This document shows, piece by piece, positions 11,205 to 22,538 of a stretch of 64,000 nt of DNA; position 1 is the first letter of the stretch, and the number at the start of each line of letters is the position of its first letter. The notes under the pieces were generated by a model. That model was not told where the DNA came from and made no database searches. It was given only the letters and a program-made list of their open reading frames with translations. Source of the stretch: Serpula lacrymans var. lacrymans S7.9 (Eukaryota; Basidiomycota; Agaricomycetes; Boletales; Serpulaceae). The position numbers were made by a program, and so were the translations under genes. The stretch lies in assembly GCF_000218685.1 (NCBI RefSeq), contig NW_006763294.1, positions 124,001 to 188,000 of the forward strand, in the 5' to 3' direction.

Positions 11205-13935
11205 CTAGAGTCTTCGGTGTACAGGTAAGTCAATTATAGCTCGTTTACTGTAACAAAATTAATCATGATTATGTTTCTCAGCTTTCGAGAATACATCGTT
11301 TTCCTTGATATGGCTCGAGGCTAAAGGCAGAGTATAAACTCTGGCATCGACACATTCTTAGCTTGTTTACGAAATTTGATTTACGGATGATCTTGAAGTG
11401 AAGTGAAGACAGAAAGGCGGAGACAGAAAAGAATGGCAAAGGACGCAAAAATCAGGGCGCGAATTATTCGATTTTCCCCTGTAAAGCGGTCGGCCCAGGA
11501 CTATCGGCCAGCAAACGATCTTCACCCTACCCGTGGGGGCTCGCTTTAACGTCTGTAAGTGGCAATTATACCAAAATCATGATTAATGTGGAAATAATTT
11601 CAAGCTGGAGGTAAGCGTGAATATGCTTACACGTGACTTGTAGAAAATCGACCTACTCAATCGCTCGCCGTCAAGACCAATCCTTCGTATTCGTTTGGCC
11701 ACAACTAATGGGAAATGTCATGTACGCCTGTAAAATTTCAAGTGGTCTTCAATCCGTTCGTCGGTGGGACCTTCGCGCTTGTTTGGATGGACTGGTCCAT
11801 CCCATGTGGACGATGTTGGCATACATTAGGATTGCCAAGGCTCAAAATTGTCCTATCGTCCGTCATTCTAATCACCTACTGCCACACCATCACCAAGCCA
11901 GACGTCAGTATAGGGTACAATGATTAATACAGGACCCACGAGGGCGACACTGTTTATTCGCAATGATATCCAGTGCTAGCGCGAGATGGACGACAAACGT
12001 CCTTCAGGCTATCCAAGAAGCACTTTGCTCACGTAGTTGGAATATTCCTACAAATTATATTGCGGAGCGAATACTTGCTTGTCGTCAGTATGATCATATG
12101 AAGACTCGGAGTGCGGTCTCAACGTTTCGTGGCCTGGCACATGCAGCTGCATGTCGCGTGAGCACGCATTCGTTCTACACTCCGGTCACGATTTAAAATA
12201 AGGCTAGGACTAGGTGTACACATCTCAAAGAAATGTGCTATATGATAACCCTGTGCATCAAATGTCAAGGCCGTACACCCACCTACATGAATATTGCGCG
12301 CTACGGCGTGAGAGCCAGTTTAACGCCTTTTTCGCCAAGCTTGGTGTTCGAAGGAGGAGGTCGTAAGGAAGGGAGGCGCTTGAGCTCTTTTCTTGGGAGG
12401 GCTATGAATAAGGTTGGTGAGAAGGATATATGTGGTCCCTTCTTCTTCCACGTACCCATTCTTTCTGTCCCGCTCTCTCTCTCACCTATTTTCCTCCACC
12501 CCCCGCACTCTCCCCCAACGTTTCACTCTCAATTTGTTTACATTCTTGGGTTAGGAGATATCACGATGGTACTCGATCAGACCTAACTGGACGAAATGTG
12601 AGCCAGAACGAAGAGTGTAGTCTAACATGTTTGATTGGAGGGAGGTGCACCATCCGCGGCCTCTGGAGTTTCGGAGAGGATCCGTTGAAAACCTATGGCT
12701 TAGATGCTATTAACTGTGTAAGGGTTATCTTTTCGGCTACCGGACAAGTATACTAAGGATCCCTTTTTTTGCCTTTTCCAGTAGCATTCCGTCCATGACC
12801 GATTGATCAGAGGACATGGCGTCCAATTTTTACCGCGAAACTTGTTGGACATTTTCAGAGAATATATTACCAAGCGCAGGTAAGAGCGAGACAGCTCTAG
12901 ACACACAAAGCTCCCTGAAATTGGGCGTCTTATTCGTCTCAGATGCAATGATATGATTTGGGGGTAAACGACAAACATAGCAACATTCGATAAAGGGTGA
13001 TGAAGGATGAAAAGGATGGAAGAAAAAACGTTCGATCCTGACGTCCCTTCGTGATATATATTTGCGGCCAAGGACCGACAACGTCTCCATCTACGCATGG
13101 TTCCGCCCCACGTATTCCTCTGGTTACCTTAGATCAAGACGCTCTGAATCACTAGCAAATGCAAATTGCCTACTCTCGATAATCGGGTTCACGGAGGTTC
13201 ACGGCTCACCAGAAAGGTTCCGAGGCGAAGCGCCATCTCAAGTCCAAGTAACCGTTGTATTTGAGATTCACGCGATATCAGCGACGTTGCAGGAGGAATG
13301 GATCATTGAGGGAAGGAAAATCATGTCAGCCGTCGGGCTGCAATCTAGCTCCCACCTTACTGAGACAGCACGACAAGCTGACGGTGCACTCAAACTACAT
13401 AATGCACTATCAGTCGCACATGTTGTTTTGGCTAGATATCATGGTGAACAATCCATCTCGGTTAGCTGCTAGCAATCTGATCTAATTTGGTTTACAGATA
13501 GTTGTTCAGCAAAATGGCTTGCCCGTAATGGGGGGACTTCCGAAACGCTATGCCCGCTTCTTTCTTCAAAGTACTATAGTACCTAGGCGTCCTAGCGGTA
13601 TCCGCCAACTCAACTCCAGATGTCCGCAACAGCAAACATCGCGCAAGGCTCCAGGTTTAATTTACCCGACCTCCGTCGCGTTGGAAATACAAACTTTCAT
13701 GATGTAAGTAAGTTTTAGTCGCTGAAAACGTCGATGGCTGACTTAGACTCGCATGCCATCTTTGATTAAACAAGATCGTTTGTCACTACTTTCGGACCGA
13801 AAGGCTCGCGTATACTCCAGTTGTTTTATGGGCAATGCTACTAGTTGTAGTACTGCTGATATGTCGTACCGTATCGTGAGTGCATGGCATCCTCCCTCTC
13901 TATATATGCAATCCTCGTGAAATATTGTATTTTTC
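11205..13935. other. Gene-poor region
   Basis: Only short open frames without recognisable motifs are present. A pyrimidine-rich tract lies at about 12440-12530. I see nothing here that I can call as a gene; it may hold decayed sequence like the neighbouring paired fragments. Confidence 0.3.
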
Positions 13936-13940
13936 TGTGC

Positions 13941-13948
13941 TATATAAA
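13941..13948 (+). promoter_or_regulatory. TATA box candidate for the HET gene
   Basis: TATATAAA lies 139 bp before the ATG at 14080, a plausible distance for a basal promoter with a leader of about 100 nt. Confidence 0.4.
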
Positions 13949-14079
13949 GCGAGGCTATCCGTCCTCCCCAGTGCTCGAGCTCACTGTCGAACGTTCTAAA
14001 AGAACGCATCACCGTTTGTTCGGAGTCCTCATGCTCGTCTATCTGTGATAACTGACATACATTTTCTAGGATACTATTC

Positions 14080-16125
14080 ATGATGTCTCGCACGCCGCCC
14101 TCGTTGCATCTTGAATTGAACGATCTTGATGGAAGGAACAGGAGAAGGATAATGCCGGGCACGTACAATGAACTAGTCTTGCAGCCTATCAATCTGGACC
14201 GGGGCAGGGTCGAAGTCAACAATTCACTGCGCAGAGTCAATAACCTTGCTGTATCACTTTTGGAGAACACTCCCACAAATTTTCGAAGCACAGTTACTTG
14301 GCTTGTGACGCTGATATCATTCGCTTTTACACTTTTCTCGCCGTACGATGGACCATTATATACAGGATACTATGAAACTTATCCTAGAGGCTTCTCTGAA
14401 TTGCCTTGGGTTACTTCTTCTCCCATGGAGCCCTCCCTCTATGAAAGAGAATCCCAGACGCAGCCGTTGCCTACGCCTCATGATGCAACCGGCCAGGAAA
14501 TCACTTTCGCACTCTGTCCTCGATATCTCATGTTGTACGACCGCGCTCACAAGTGCTGGTTACGCTGCAGCAAACAAGAGATCTTGAAGCAACAACGTTA
14601 CGTAGCTGTGTCTTATCGACAGTCGGACTTCTTTACAAGAGGAGAGGGTGAGAATGTGCAAAAGGAGGTCTTGATAAAGTCAATTCAACACTCTTGTCTC
14701 TCTATAGGCCATTCTGCCTATTGGTTAGACTTCCAGTGTACTGGAGAATCTCAAGAGGAGAAAAACCTCGATTTGTACCGCATTGCGGACGTATTCAGGG
14801 GTGCCTCACGCACATTGATCAAGATCAAGGAGACCAGCGATGATATGTCCAGTAGCCAAGGTTGGAAGAGTTGGGGCAGTCGTGTATGGACACTTCCCGA
14901 GGCACTCCTCGGTCCATGCTGCACACTGTGCTACACAGTCGGGACTGGTTTAGGACCTGTTCATGACATAGGGCTACATCAAGTGGCCAACTTGGCATAC
15001 GAGCACCATGACAAAGAAATGGCAATTATCAACACGTACGGTGGGAGGGAGACCCTGGGAAGGATAGAACACCTGCTACTTTTGAAGGACGCTATATGGC
15101 GTCGTTTTAGTGGACCACCGTCGCAGTCCTCAGTCGCAAATGCATCAGCAAGCGAGTTTACCGCATATCCAGCAGAAAGAGTCTATGCTTTAATGGGCTT
15201 TTTCGAACATCGTATCGAACCCAATCTACTAGAGACAGAATCACAGGCACTTGCACGGCTCTTTCTTGCCAATTACAATGATCGATTTTTGGCGAGAATG
15301 GTATCAATGCTACCTCGAAAAATCTCGCCAACCAGCTGCTGGTACTCGGACGAGGATGTCTACTGCACCAAATTATGGGAGGTGGAGCCTTGTATACAAG
15401 TTCTTGCGATCAGCAAAACCGGAGCAGTAGTAGTGGATGACTGTCGTGCGGCAGTCATGAAGTGGAATGGGTTTCCGGAGGTGGCATTTCAGAGGGACAA
15501 ATCGTTCAAACGTCTCATCTGCTGCGTTCTGCCACGCTTCTTTTGGCTGATCTTTCTAATGAGCCTCGGTCTCCTGGCGGTCAGCAGCGTCTTGAGTATA
15601 TTCGTTATGGGTGTCTCCTTCACCTTGCTCTTCGTTTCCCCTCGGCTCATCATCTACGGTCATTCTGGGCGTGTTAACGCAGTTCAGCCTTGGCTTATCG
15701 GCGCCAAAGGTGTTGTCACGGTCGAAGAAGCCTCACGGATGGTATGTGGTAAAACAGAGCCTGGTCCCATTCGTTTTTCCTACAATGCGAGAGGCTCCAC
15801 ACTTTCTATACCACATAATGCTGACATCCCCCGAGGGAATCCTTCACAAGCCTCCATCGCATCACGGCTCCGCAATGTCTACACGCTCATAGATACGGTC
15901 TCCCGTTCGGTCTATTACTTCCAGGCAGAACGAGTACCGACAGTTTGTGTGTTCACAGGTCTGGAAGGAGGGCTTGGACGGTTCGTTCTCTGTTCTGAAG
16001 GTCATGGTCGCTGTGAAGGTGAATTACACAAGGAGACTGTCCTGCGGATGCCGACTCATGTGGGAGATATGATGCGTCGATGTGACAGGATTGCCATTGG
16101 AGGCTTAGGCGATGACTCACAATAA
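14080..16125 (+). CDS. HET-domain (heterokaryon incompatibility-like) membrane protein
   Basis: Single-exon frame of 681 residues. HET-domain landmarks appear in order: RYVAVSYRQSD near residue 172 (family Y-x-A-L-S-Y-x-W-G), then YWLDFQCTGES near 214 and IADVFRGASRTLIKI (family W-x-D-x-L-C-I-x-Q and Y-x-x-A), then RVWTLPEALL near 268 (family R-x-W-T-x-Q-E). Several positions deviate: WG is replaced by QS and Q by P. Hydrophobic segments lie at about residues 72-88 and, as a pair, 485-530, so it is probably membrane-anchored. HET proteins act in fungal self/non-self recognition and cell death. The allelic partner is unknown. The first ATG is immediately followed by a second. It converges on the membrane protein gene at 17023. 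Confidence 0.75.
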   Translation: MMSRTPPSLHLELNDLDGRNRRRIMPGTYNELVLQPINLDRGRVEVNNSLRRVNNLAVSLLENTPTNFRSTVTWLVTLISFAFTLFSPYDGPLYTGYYETYPRGFSELPWVTSSPMEPSLYERESQTQPLPTPHDATGQEITFALCPRYLMLYDRAHKCWLRCSKQEILKQQRYVAVSYRQSDFFTRGEGENVQKEVLIKSIQHSCLSIGHSAYWLDFQCTGESQEEKNLDLYRIADVFRGASRTLIKIKETSDDMSSSQGWKSWGSRVWTLPEALLGPCCTLCYTVGTGLGPVHDIGLHQVANLAYEHHDKEMAIINTYGGRETLGRIEHLLLLKDAIWRRFSGPPSQSSVANASASEFTAYPAERVYALMGFFEHRIEPNLLETESQALARLFLANYNDRFLARMVSMLPRKISPTSCWYSDEDVYCTKLWEVEPCIQVLAISKTGAVVVDDCRAAVMKWNGFPEVAFQRDKSFKRLICCVLPRFFWLIFLMSLGLLAVSSVLSIFVMGVSFTLLFVSPRLIIYGHSGRVNAVQPWLIGAKGVVTVEEASRMVCGKTEPGPIRFSYNARGSTLSIPHNADIPRGNPSQASIASRLRNVYTLIDTVSRSVYYFQAERVPTVCVFTGLEGGLGRFVLCSEGHGRCEGELHKETVLRMPTHVGDMMRRCDRIAIGGLGDDSQ

Positions 16126-17022
16126 TGCTGGCTACGATTTCCCTTTGGTTTCACTTTCTGCTGTTTTCTTTCACTCGTCCTGGGCGTTTGAATGTTCGCT
16201 TGGGATGTTGTATTCTTGATTGTCCGTTTGTCTTGTTTGCAATGTATTTCTACACATCTTGACCTGTCCCAAATGTTTTGCTCACCTTTGCTGAAGTTGT
16301 CGAAATGCTTATCGGCGTCCTTTAAATTTGAACATTGTATACTGAATTGTTTACCACTTCAAAAGACTCTGGCCTTACGCTAGTCTTGTATAACTTCTTT
16401 TCTGGTGGAAAAAAATACTCAAATTACTGGACCCTTATGTGAGGACTTGAACAAGGGTGGAATGTAGTAGTATGTTGTGTTAGCTATTGCCAGTGGGACT
16501 GGTACCGGTTGGAGGTTGGGGAATGGATGGGGAGAATATGTGTAATTATACGCTATGCGCAAGAGAAAGCACAACCTACTCGCGATAAGGGTAGACTCAA
16601 AACGTCCTTCAGTTGAACGACTAAAATGGTTGCATACAACGTATGTAGGACAGAGGACAGAGGGCGCCCCTTTCAAAATTTCTTACTAGTTATTCACTAG
16701 AAAATGCATACTTTGTACCATACTCTAACACTTCCCTCCACTTGTTCATGTAACGTATGGGAAGGTGATTAGGGATATCGGACTGCTGGACGATAGATTG
16801 ACACATTATTTTCTGTCCAGACATAGCAAACCATGTCAGAGATAACATACGTTAAAAATGTTTCCTGCCGGGGTATCAATGTGCGGCCTAGGTTAAGAAT
16901 AAATTCAAGAGATAAAACCTATATAATCTTACAAAGTTACAAGTACAAGAAATGGAAGAAATGAACGCTGAAGGTGAGAAACACTAATGGCAAGACGGAC
17001 GAGAGATTGTGGTAGGAATAAC
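16126..17022. other. Shared 3' intergenic region of two convergent genes
   Basis: About 900 bp between the stop codons of the HET gene (+) and the membrane protein gene (-). Both 3' UTRs should lie here. No other gene is supported. Confidence 0.45.
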
Positions 17023-18417
17023 TTAAGTATTATGAGCCTGAGGTATGGTAACAACCCCATCCTCTATGCTCCTATCCTCGTCGTTTGAGCTGATACTACT
17101 CGCTAGCGCCTGTTCTACGTAGGAAAATGTTTCTCCAGTAGCAAGGTTCCATATCCGCAGCCATTCCATATCATCCCAGGGCTGCCGCCGTACTTCCCTA
17201 ACAGCCCACACATAGCTGTCTCTCCTGCAATTCAGCGACCCCTGGACCTTGTCGGTCTCCACGATCCACTCCACCCTATTCACAGTTTGCTGTCGTAATG
17301 ACCGCCGACGGGCAAGTACCAGTATGCCGGCTTGGATTATATGCCCAGCAAGATACGAGATCCGGAACAACATCCCAGACATTCCAACAAGAAGCACACC
17401 TCCCATGAAGAACATCATGGAAACGAGCCGCAAGGATTCTGGTGAGTTGGCTTTCCCTGGTACTTTGAACGACGTGGCTTCGATAAAGAGTTGACCTGGG
17501 GCCTTGACGATGATGGTCACACCATTAGCCATAAAGAATACATTTGACTGCTCCTCTGTTTGCTCCTCCGTCCGCGTTAGTGGGCCGTCCGCAATGCTAG
17601 TCACGACTGCAATGGCTTGTCCCACAAGAAGTGAACATAGCGCCCCAATGGCTACGTAATCTAACGTCACGCCAGCGACGTAAATCATGACTATCAATAA
17701 CAAGGGCCTGACAATAAACCACTCCCAAGAGAACGAAGTCGGAAGCCATTGTCTTTTGGGGAGCGTTTTTAGTCGCACCACAATACCTGATTTAGTGTAT
17801 CCCTTGCTTAAAGCCACAAGGAATTGATGTACTTGTCCTACTTCCACGGTACTCGTAATGCCTTTCAGAGGATTATAGTACCTCAATCCTTGGTCGATGT
17901 GCATCGAACTATATTCGCGCCAGACAGTAGTGGGATTGGCAAAAAGTCCGAAACAGGCGAGTAATGTCATATCGCCCATCCTGTCCAAAAGATCCTTCTC
18001 GGGGGCGTCGAAAAAGAGTGTGAGGAGAGACATGGGATTGAATTCACTGTTGGTGAAAATCTGGGGAAAGGGAGAACTTGCTGCACGAGCCGATGGCAGC
18101 GAACAGAAAGCCAGAACAATCGTAAAGGCTATAAAGTAGGAAGACAGTTTTCTTGGTCTGGAGGCCAATTTCAGAGATAAATTGCCACGTTCGGTAGTAG
18201 TAGACTGATGGAAGAGGTGATTCGAGCCCCGGGTGAAGAATCCCTGCCTGCGGATTGTCGCGTGACCCCAATCCAGTACTAATATTTCCCTCAAGGCGTC
18301 CCATATGTTAGCTATGCGGGTGGTGCATAGCCCAGAGTGCCAGCAGCTTTGTGGAATCATTGTTCGCGTGGAAATGGACCTCATCTTCTCAGAAATATGA
18401 TTTCTGTCGTTCGCCAT
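17023..18417 (-). CDS. Polytopic membrane protein of unknown function
   Basis: Uninterrupted frame of 464 residues. I do not recognise the family. Hydrophobic segments are visible at about residues 93-112 (ending at a small-residue ARAASS site that could be cleaved), near 160, at about 235-280 (a pair, containing LLLIVMIYVAGVTL) and 330-372 (a pair, containing MFFMGGVLLVGMSGMLF). The C-terminal ~90 residues are hydrophilic and Trp-rich. It is intronless like its convergent neighbour, the HET gene. Intronless, lineage-specific membrane proteins are common in the accessory regions of agaricomycete genomes, so a link to the HET gene is only a guess. Confidence 0.65.
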   Translation of the reverse strand: MANDRNHISEKMRSISTRTMIPQSCWHSGLCTTRIANIWDALREILVLDWGHATIRRQGFFTRGSNHLFHQSTTTERGNLSLKLASRPRKLSSYFIAFTIVLAFCSLPSARAASSPFPQIFTNSEFNPMSLLTLFFDAPEKDLLDRMGDMTLLACFGLFANPTTVWREYSSMHIDQGLRYYNPLKGITSTVEVGQVHQFLVALSKGYTKSGIVVRLKTLPKRQWLPTSFSWEWFIVRPLLLIVMIYVAGVTLDYVAIGALCSLLVGQAIAVVTSIADGPLTRTEEQTEEQSNVFFMANGVTIIVKAPGQLFIEATSFKVPGKANSPESLRLVSMMFFMGGVLLVGMSGMLFRISYLAGHIIQAGILVLARRRSLRQQTVNRVEWIVETDKVQGSLNCRRDSYVWAVREVRRQPWDDMEWLRIWNLATGETFSYVEQALASSISSNDEDRSIEDGVVTIPQAHNT

Positions 18418-18625
18418 TGAAAGCTGTAAAAGCGCTTCTGATGCTATGGCGCTCGAAACCCTAGATTGATGATGCGTGAAACGATATGCAAGTGACTTTT
18501 GAGGAAGAGCAAGTAGATGGTCAATAGATGGTAATGTTTACATCGAAAAAAGGGATCAAACCTACGCGAGAATGATAACAGGGAAGAGTGCTTGAGTCCT
18601 GGAAATCGTAGTCAACACGCCTCGA

Positions 18626-18633
18626 TTTATATA
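18626..18633 (-). promoter_or_regulatory. TATA box candidate for the membrane protein gene
   Basis: The minus strand reads TATATAAA about 210 bp upstream of the ATG at 18417. Confidence 0.35.
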
Positions 18634-18639
18634 GACTGC

Positions 18640-19797
18640 AGAGGGCAATGCGACCTGGAAAAGTAAAAGTCCGGCAAGGTATAGTTCCTTCGAAAATTCG
18701 GTAAAACTGCCAAGATAAAAGGACCTGGATAGCAATGGAGCTCTGGTCAGAATGCTAAAAAGAAAACGTTCTCGTTACGTAGTTCGATGGCAGTGTAGAG
18801 ACAGCCCCATGAGCGTTCTCAGTCCGACATGGGCCTTGCAAAGTGGTCAGGTGAGAGATATAATCAGTCAATCGCTTTGCCATTGGACACTAGCGTTACT
18901 TATTTAGCTGGATCATTGACGTCAAATGAACTTCTGTTGCTGCGAGATGATACGATCGACCCGGATAATCCCAAACACGATAAGACGTTGGGAAATCGAA
19001 GGTAGCATCGCAATGTGAATAGAAAATACATTTTCCAGATCTGAGCTGGCGTCGCCAGCCATCCTAATATGCGTCTTCGTATCGATACTCCAGTCTGTCG
19101 CGTGCGAGAAAAAGTCAGTCGGAAAGTGTAAGTACCAAACACTGGCAGGCACCACCTACTTTGGGTTGACCTATTATAGTCTGAGATATGAGACCTGATT
19201 ACCATAAATGGGACCAATTGAGTGATAACAACCAGATCCTCCTCGCAACTTGCTATTAGATAACTTATCACGCGTGAGTGGTGATCTAACGACAGGCCAT
19301 CACTGTTGCATAGAAGTCGTCAGTTGTAAGTTGCCATGCACATACTAGAACGATTTCCGCCTTTTCTGTGACTGTGCGGTTTGCGGTTTGTTGGAATGAG
19401 AAACATCGGGAAGTTTGTACTTGATGTAGATCTGTGTATGTTTTTGGCTGTGAGACGAGGAAGTACTATGCTTGCAGATAGTCTTATGGTCTTGGGTAGT
19501 AACAGTACCGACCGTGAACGTTTGAGCCAGTAACGAGTAATACAGAGAGAAACAACTAGGGCAATCAAGTCAAAGAGGACAGACTCATAAGAAATTGCGA
19601 TGCGAAAAAAATCAAATTGCTTATCATTTAAGTCCAAGTCCAGGGCAGTCGACGAGACCCAGCTCAAGCATAGAAATCTCACCTCTGAGTCATTACACGG
19701 ACCATACAGTGAAGCAGAAAACTGTGTATGTTCATCTTTCAACAATTGGACATTTCCTTCATGCTCATGCATATCCATACAGTACTCGTTGCAGTGC
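18640..19797. other. Intergenic region with a possible decayed membrane-protein gene
   Basis: No intact gene. A minus-strand frame near 19600-19500 contains ISYESVLFDLIALVVSLCIT, which faintly recalls the DUF6533 type of fungal membrane protein, but I could not chain exons around it. The 3' end of the alcohol oxidase gene adjoins on the right. Confidence 0.25.
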
Positions 19798-22538
19798 TCA
19801 GACACCCTCAATTCCTAAATCTTCACCAATCAGAACAGCTGCCTTTTCTCCAATGACTACTGCAGTAGAATAGGTATTCTGCAGGGTGAAAATCCACAAA
19901 AGCTTTAGAGGCAGGACTCTAAACATTGAGAAATAGATTTTTTTGAACGTACCGATGCGACATTGGATGGGACAATAGACAAGTCTGTCAAAGACCAATC
20001 AATAAAGTTCTAATGTAGCATATGGATCAGGAGGTATCACCCTTACCTGCGACTTTCAGATCTTTCACTCCATATACATTCAATCGAGGATCAACTACAC
20101 CACCCCTTTCGCGTGGCTTCATCGCATTTGTTCCCGACTGACAAACAAAAATTGAACCGTTGACTACAAGCCAAGTGAACCCCAACCTACCGAATGGTGT
20201 CCACTTCCCATAATCTGACGATGGTACGTCTCAATGGCCTCATTATCCTCGGTGGTGTACGTAATGTCGGGTGCGTCAATGGGAACAGGCCCCTTGACCT
20301 CTCTACACGCCGCTGCACTTCCCTCTGGGAATACTGGGTGTTTGGGCTGGTATTCACCCCGATAGAGAGGGATGCGACGCGCGATCTCACGACCTTTCTT
20401 GTATGCGAGGCGTAAAACTGCGAGGTCGTAAGGACTGTTTTGGAATGAGTAACAAGTCCAACTGTAGCATCCACAGCGTGAAATTGGTAAACATAAGAAA
20501 ATCTTACTCTTCTAGAAAACCAGGGTGAATTTCAGGGGGAGCATGCGGGTTTTTCCCGGATGTGATATGAACCCGGCCGACGGACGAAGGGTAACACTGA
20601 ACCACAGGTAGGTAATTATTGGACAAACTAACTTGGAACATCCTCACAATGAAATAGCATGCTCCCATGTACTCGCGCTCTGGAACTCCTGCGTGATTTC
20701 CGACGAAACTGTCAACAAATTTATACAGTCAAATTCACATTTCAGGGCTCGCATAGAAGGGTGGGTGGGCAACCCGATCCTCTGATGAAACTCACCCAGA
20801 ACACGGAACAATGATGGCAGCCGGTTTGTCTAGTTTGTGCTCGAAATCTGCTTTCCATTTCGCCCCGAACTCTGGTCCCAGCTCCTTCAGTTCTTCTGTG
20901 TTAGGTCGGAGCTTTATGGCTACGTCGTAGCCGCCAAAAGAACTTTAACGAAAAGCATTTCATCTCAGGTGAAGGAGCAAGCACGTGAAGACGAACTTGT
21001 GTGCGACAAGCCCATTACCTGTTCTCTTCCACAGATCTATGTTCCGGATCTCACTTATAGATGGCAAGGAAGCTGAGAAAGAAAAAGACGAACCAGTGAT
21101 AGCACTCTCGTCACCACGGTGAACATGGCCTAAAGTTTCAGAATTGCTCTCTGCAAAATAGGCCGGCCAATTGACAGGATGGTCTGCGGGTTAGTATAAC
21201 ACGCGATGCCAGCAGCTGTATGTTAGATTCTCCACGGCTTATGAGCTGTGTGCATTGACACACCTAGATAGTTCTCGCCTACTCCTGGGAGATCGACAAC
21301 CTGATGTACGTCATGTTTCTCCAAAACTGCCTTAGCGCCCACTCCCGATCTCTCAAGGATAGTTGGAGAACCAAATGCACCACCAGAAACAACGACCAGA
21401 CGTGCAGCCTGCGCAAAATGGATCGTCTGATCGCTATTGGGATTATTCAACAGATCGTTGGTGTACTCCACTCCCACTGCACGGCCGTTCCTTGGTTTAG
21501 CACTTTCAGTAAGATGGGATATATAGGTGAGATGAGACCTTTACTCTATTACCACGCGTTTCACTATCTTCCCGGCGAGAATGTGCAAGTTCTTGTTGTG
21601 CCCTTGATTATATATGTAATGATGTGCCGTGTCTGACCGTTTTCCTGATTCCTCATCGACCCACCTGAACTAATCTCGTTAGGTATTCTTTAAATTTCAT
21701 GCTGCGCACTCACTGAGCCCATCTCTATCCTCGGCATCAGAACGTACTCTGTGATTAACGTATGAAACTCACACTATATGCGTTGCAAGTGGACAAGTCA
21801 TTGCTATCCTCTACACCAACGCGTCCTTTGTCGTATTTGAGGGCGGCTTCCAGACATTGCTTACTGACATTCGTGAATAGCCCTCCATAAGAAATTTTCA
21901 AAGGGCCTGAATACCCGTGAGTGGGTTCGCCAGGTTTGATTTGATAAGTTTCACTCTGCAGAGCCAATAAATAAAAACTGATTTAAGGCTGATCCATTAA
22001 GAGTAACATACTTTTCTCATCAGAGGGATAAGATCCTTGGCACCCCAGCCAGGATTGTCATGCAGGCGTTCCCAATCGTCGTAGTCCGACAACGAAGCCC
22101 TTGTGTACATCATGACTGTGAGGATACAAGAAACGTCAAGAACTATGGCAAATTCCAAATTCCACTCACAATTGATACTCGAACCGCCACCGACACAGCG
22201 TCCGCAATGCACACCAATGGCACGTCCATTGAGGTAAAGGGATGGTTCTGCGATGTGAAATGAGGTCGTCTCGCTGTTGGTTCCTGGTTTCACATTGGTA
22301 AGAAAATGAGTTGGCTGGGTATGCTTTTCGAGGTCTTTTGTGTGTGGGCCTGCCTCTACGATCAAGATCCTGAGCGAAGGGTCTGCAGTAGCAAGACGGC
22401 CGGCGATTACACAAGCTGCAGTCCCACCTAACCACAGATGCAGACGTTTTGATTGGGGACAATATGTAACAAACAGGCTATATAAAACATACCTCCTGCA
22501 AAGATGATGTCGAATTGATGATCCATCTGGGAGGACAT
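19798..22538 (-). CDS. GMC-family alcohol (methanol) oxidase, 15 exons
   Basis: Fifteen exons join in frame to 631 residues: 22538-22493, 22427-22170, 22115-22012, 21955-21773, 21669-21545, 21490-21264, 21183-21094, 21072-20997, 20942-20796, 20708-20633, 20596-20508, 20461-20191, 20137-20047, 19984-19953 and 19878-19798. The N-terminal FAD-binding motif is FAGGGTAACVIAGRLA, followed by ILIVEAGP. GMC and alcohol-oxidase landmarks follow: CVGGGSSIN, TAHHYIYNQGHNKNL, LPGVGENYLDH, GPEFGAKWK and NVYGVKDLKVADLS. The active-site region is HHSSGTNAM (usually W-H-S-L-G-T), with the later Asn in NTYST. The enzyme should oxidise short primary alcohols to aldehydes with O2, yielding H2O2. In wood-decay basidiomycetes this feeds peroxidases. 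The length is normal for the family. The Trp-to-His change beside the catalytic His is unusual. Confidence 0.9.

Noticed and set aside
13743..14291. Minus-strand frame of 182 codons overlapping the start of the HET gene
   Set aside because: It has no recognisable motif and overlaps the well-supported HET frame, with a TATA box on the plus strand.
18900..19271. Minus-strand frames as exons of a DUF6533-type membrane protein
   Set aside because: Only one weak hydrophobic string resembles the family, and the frames cannot be chained with consistent splice phases.
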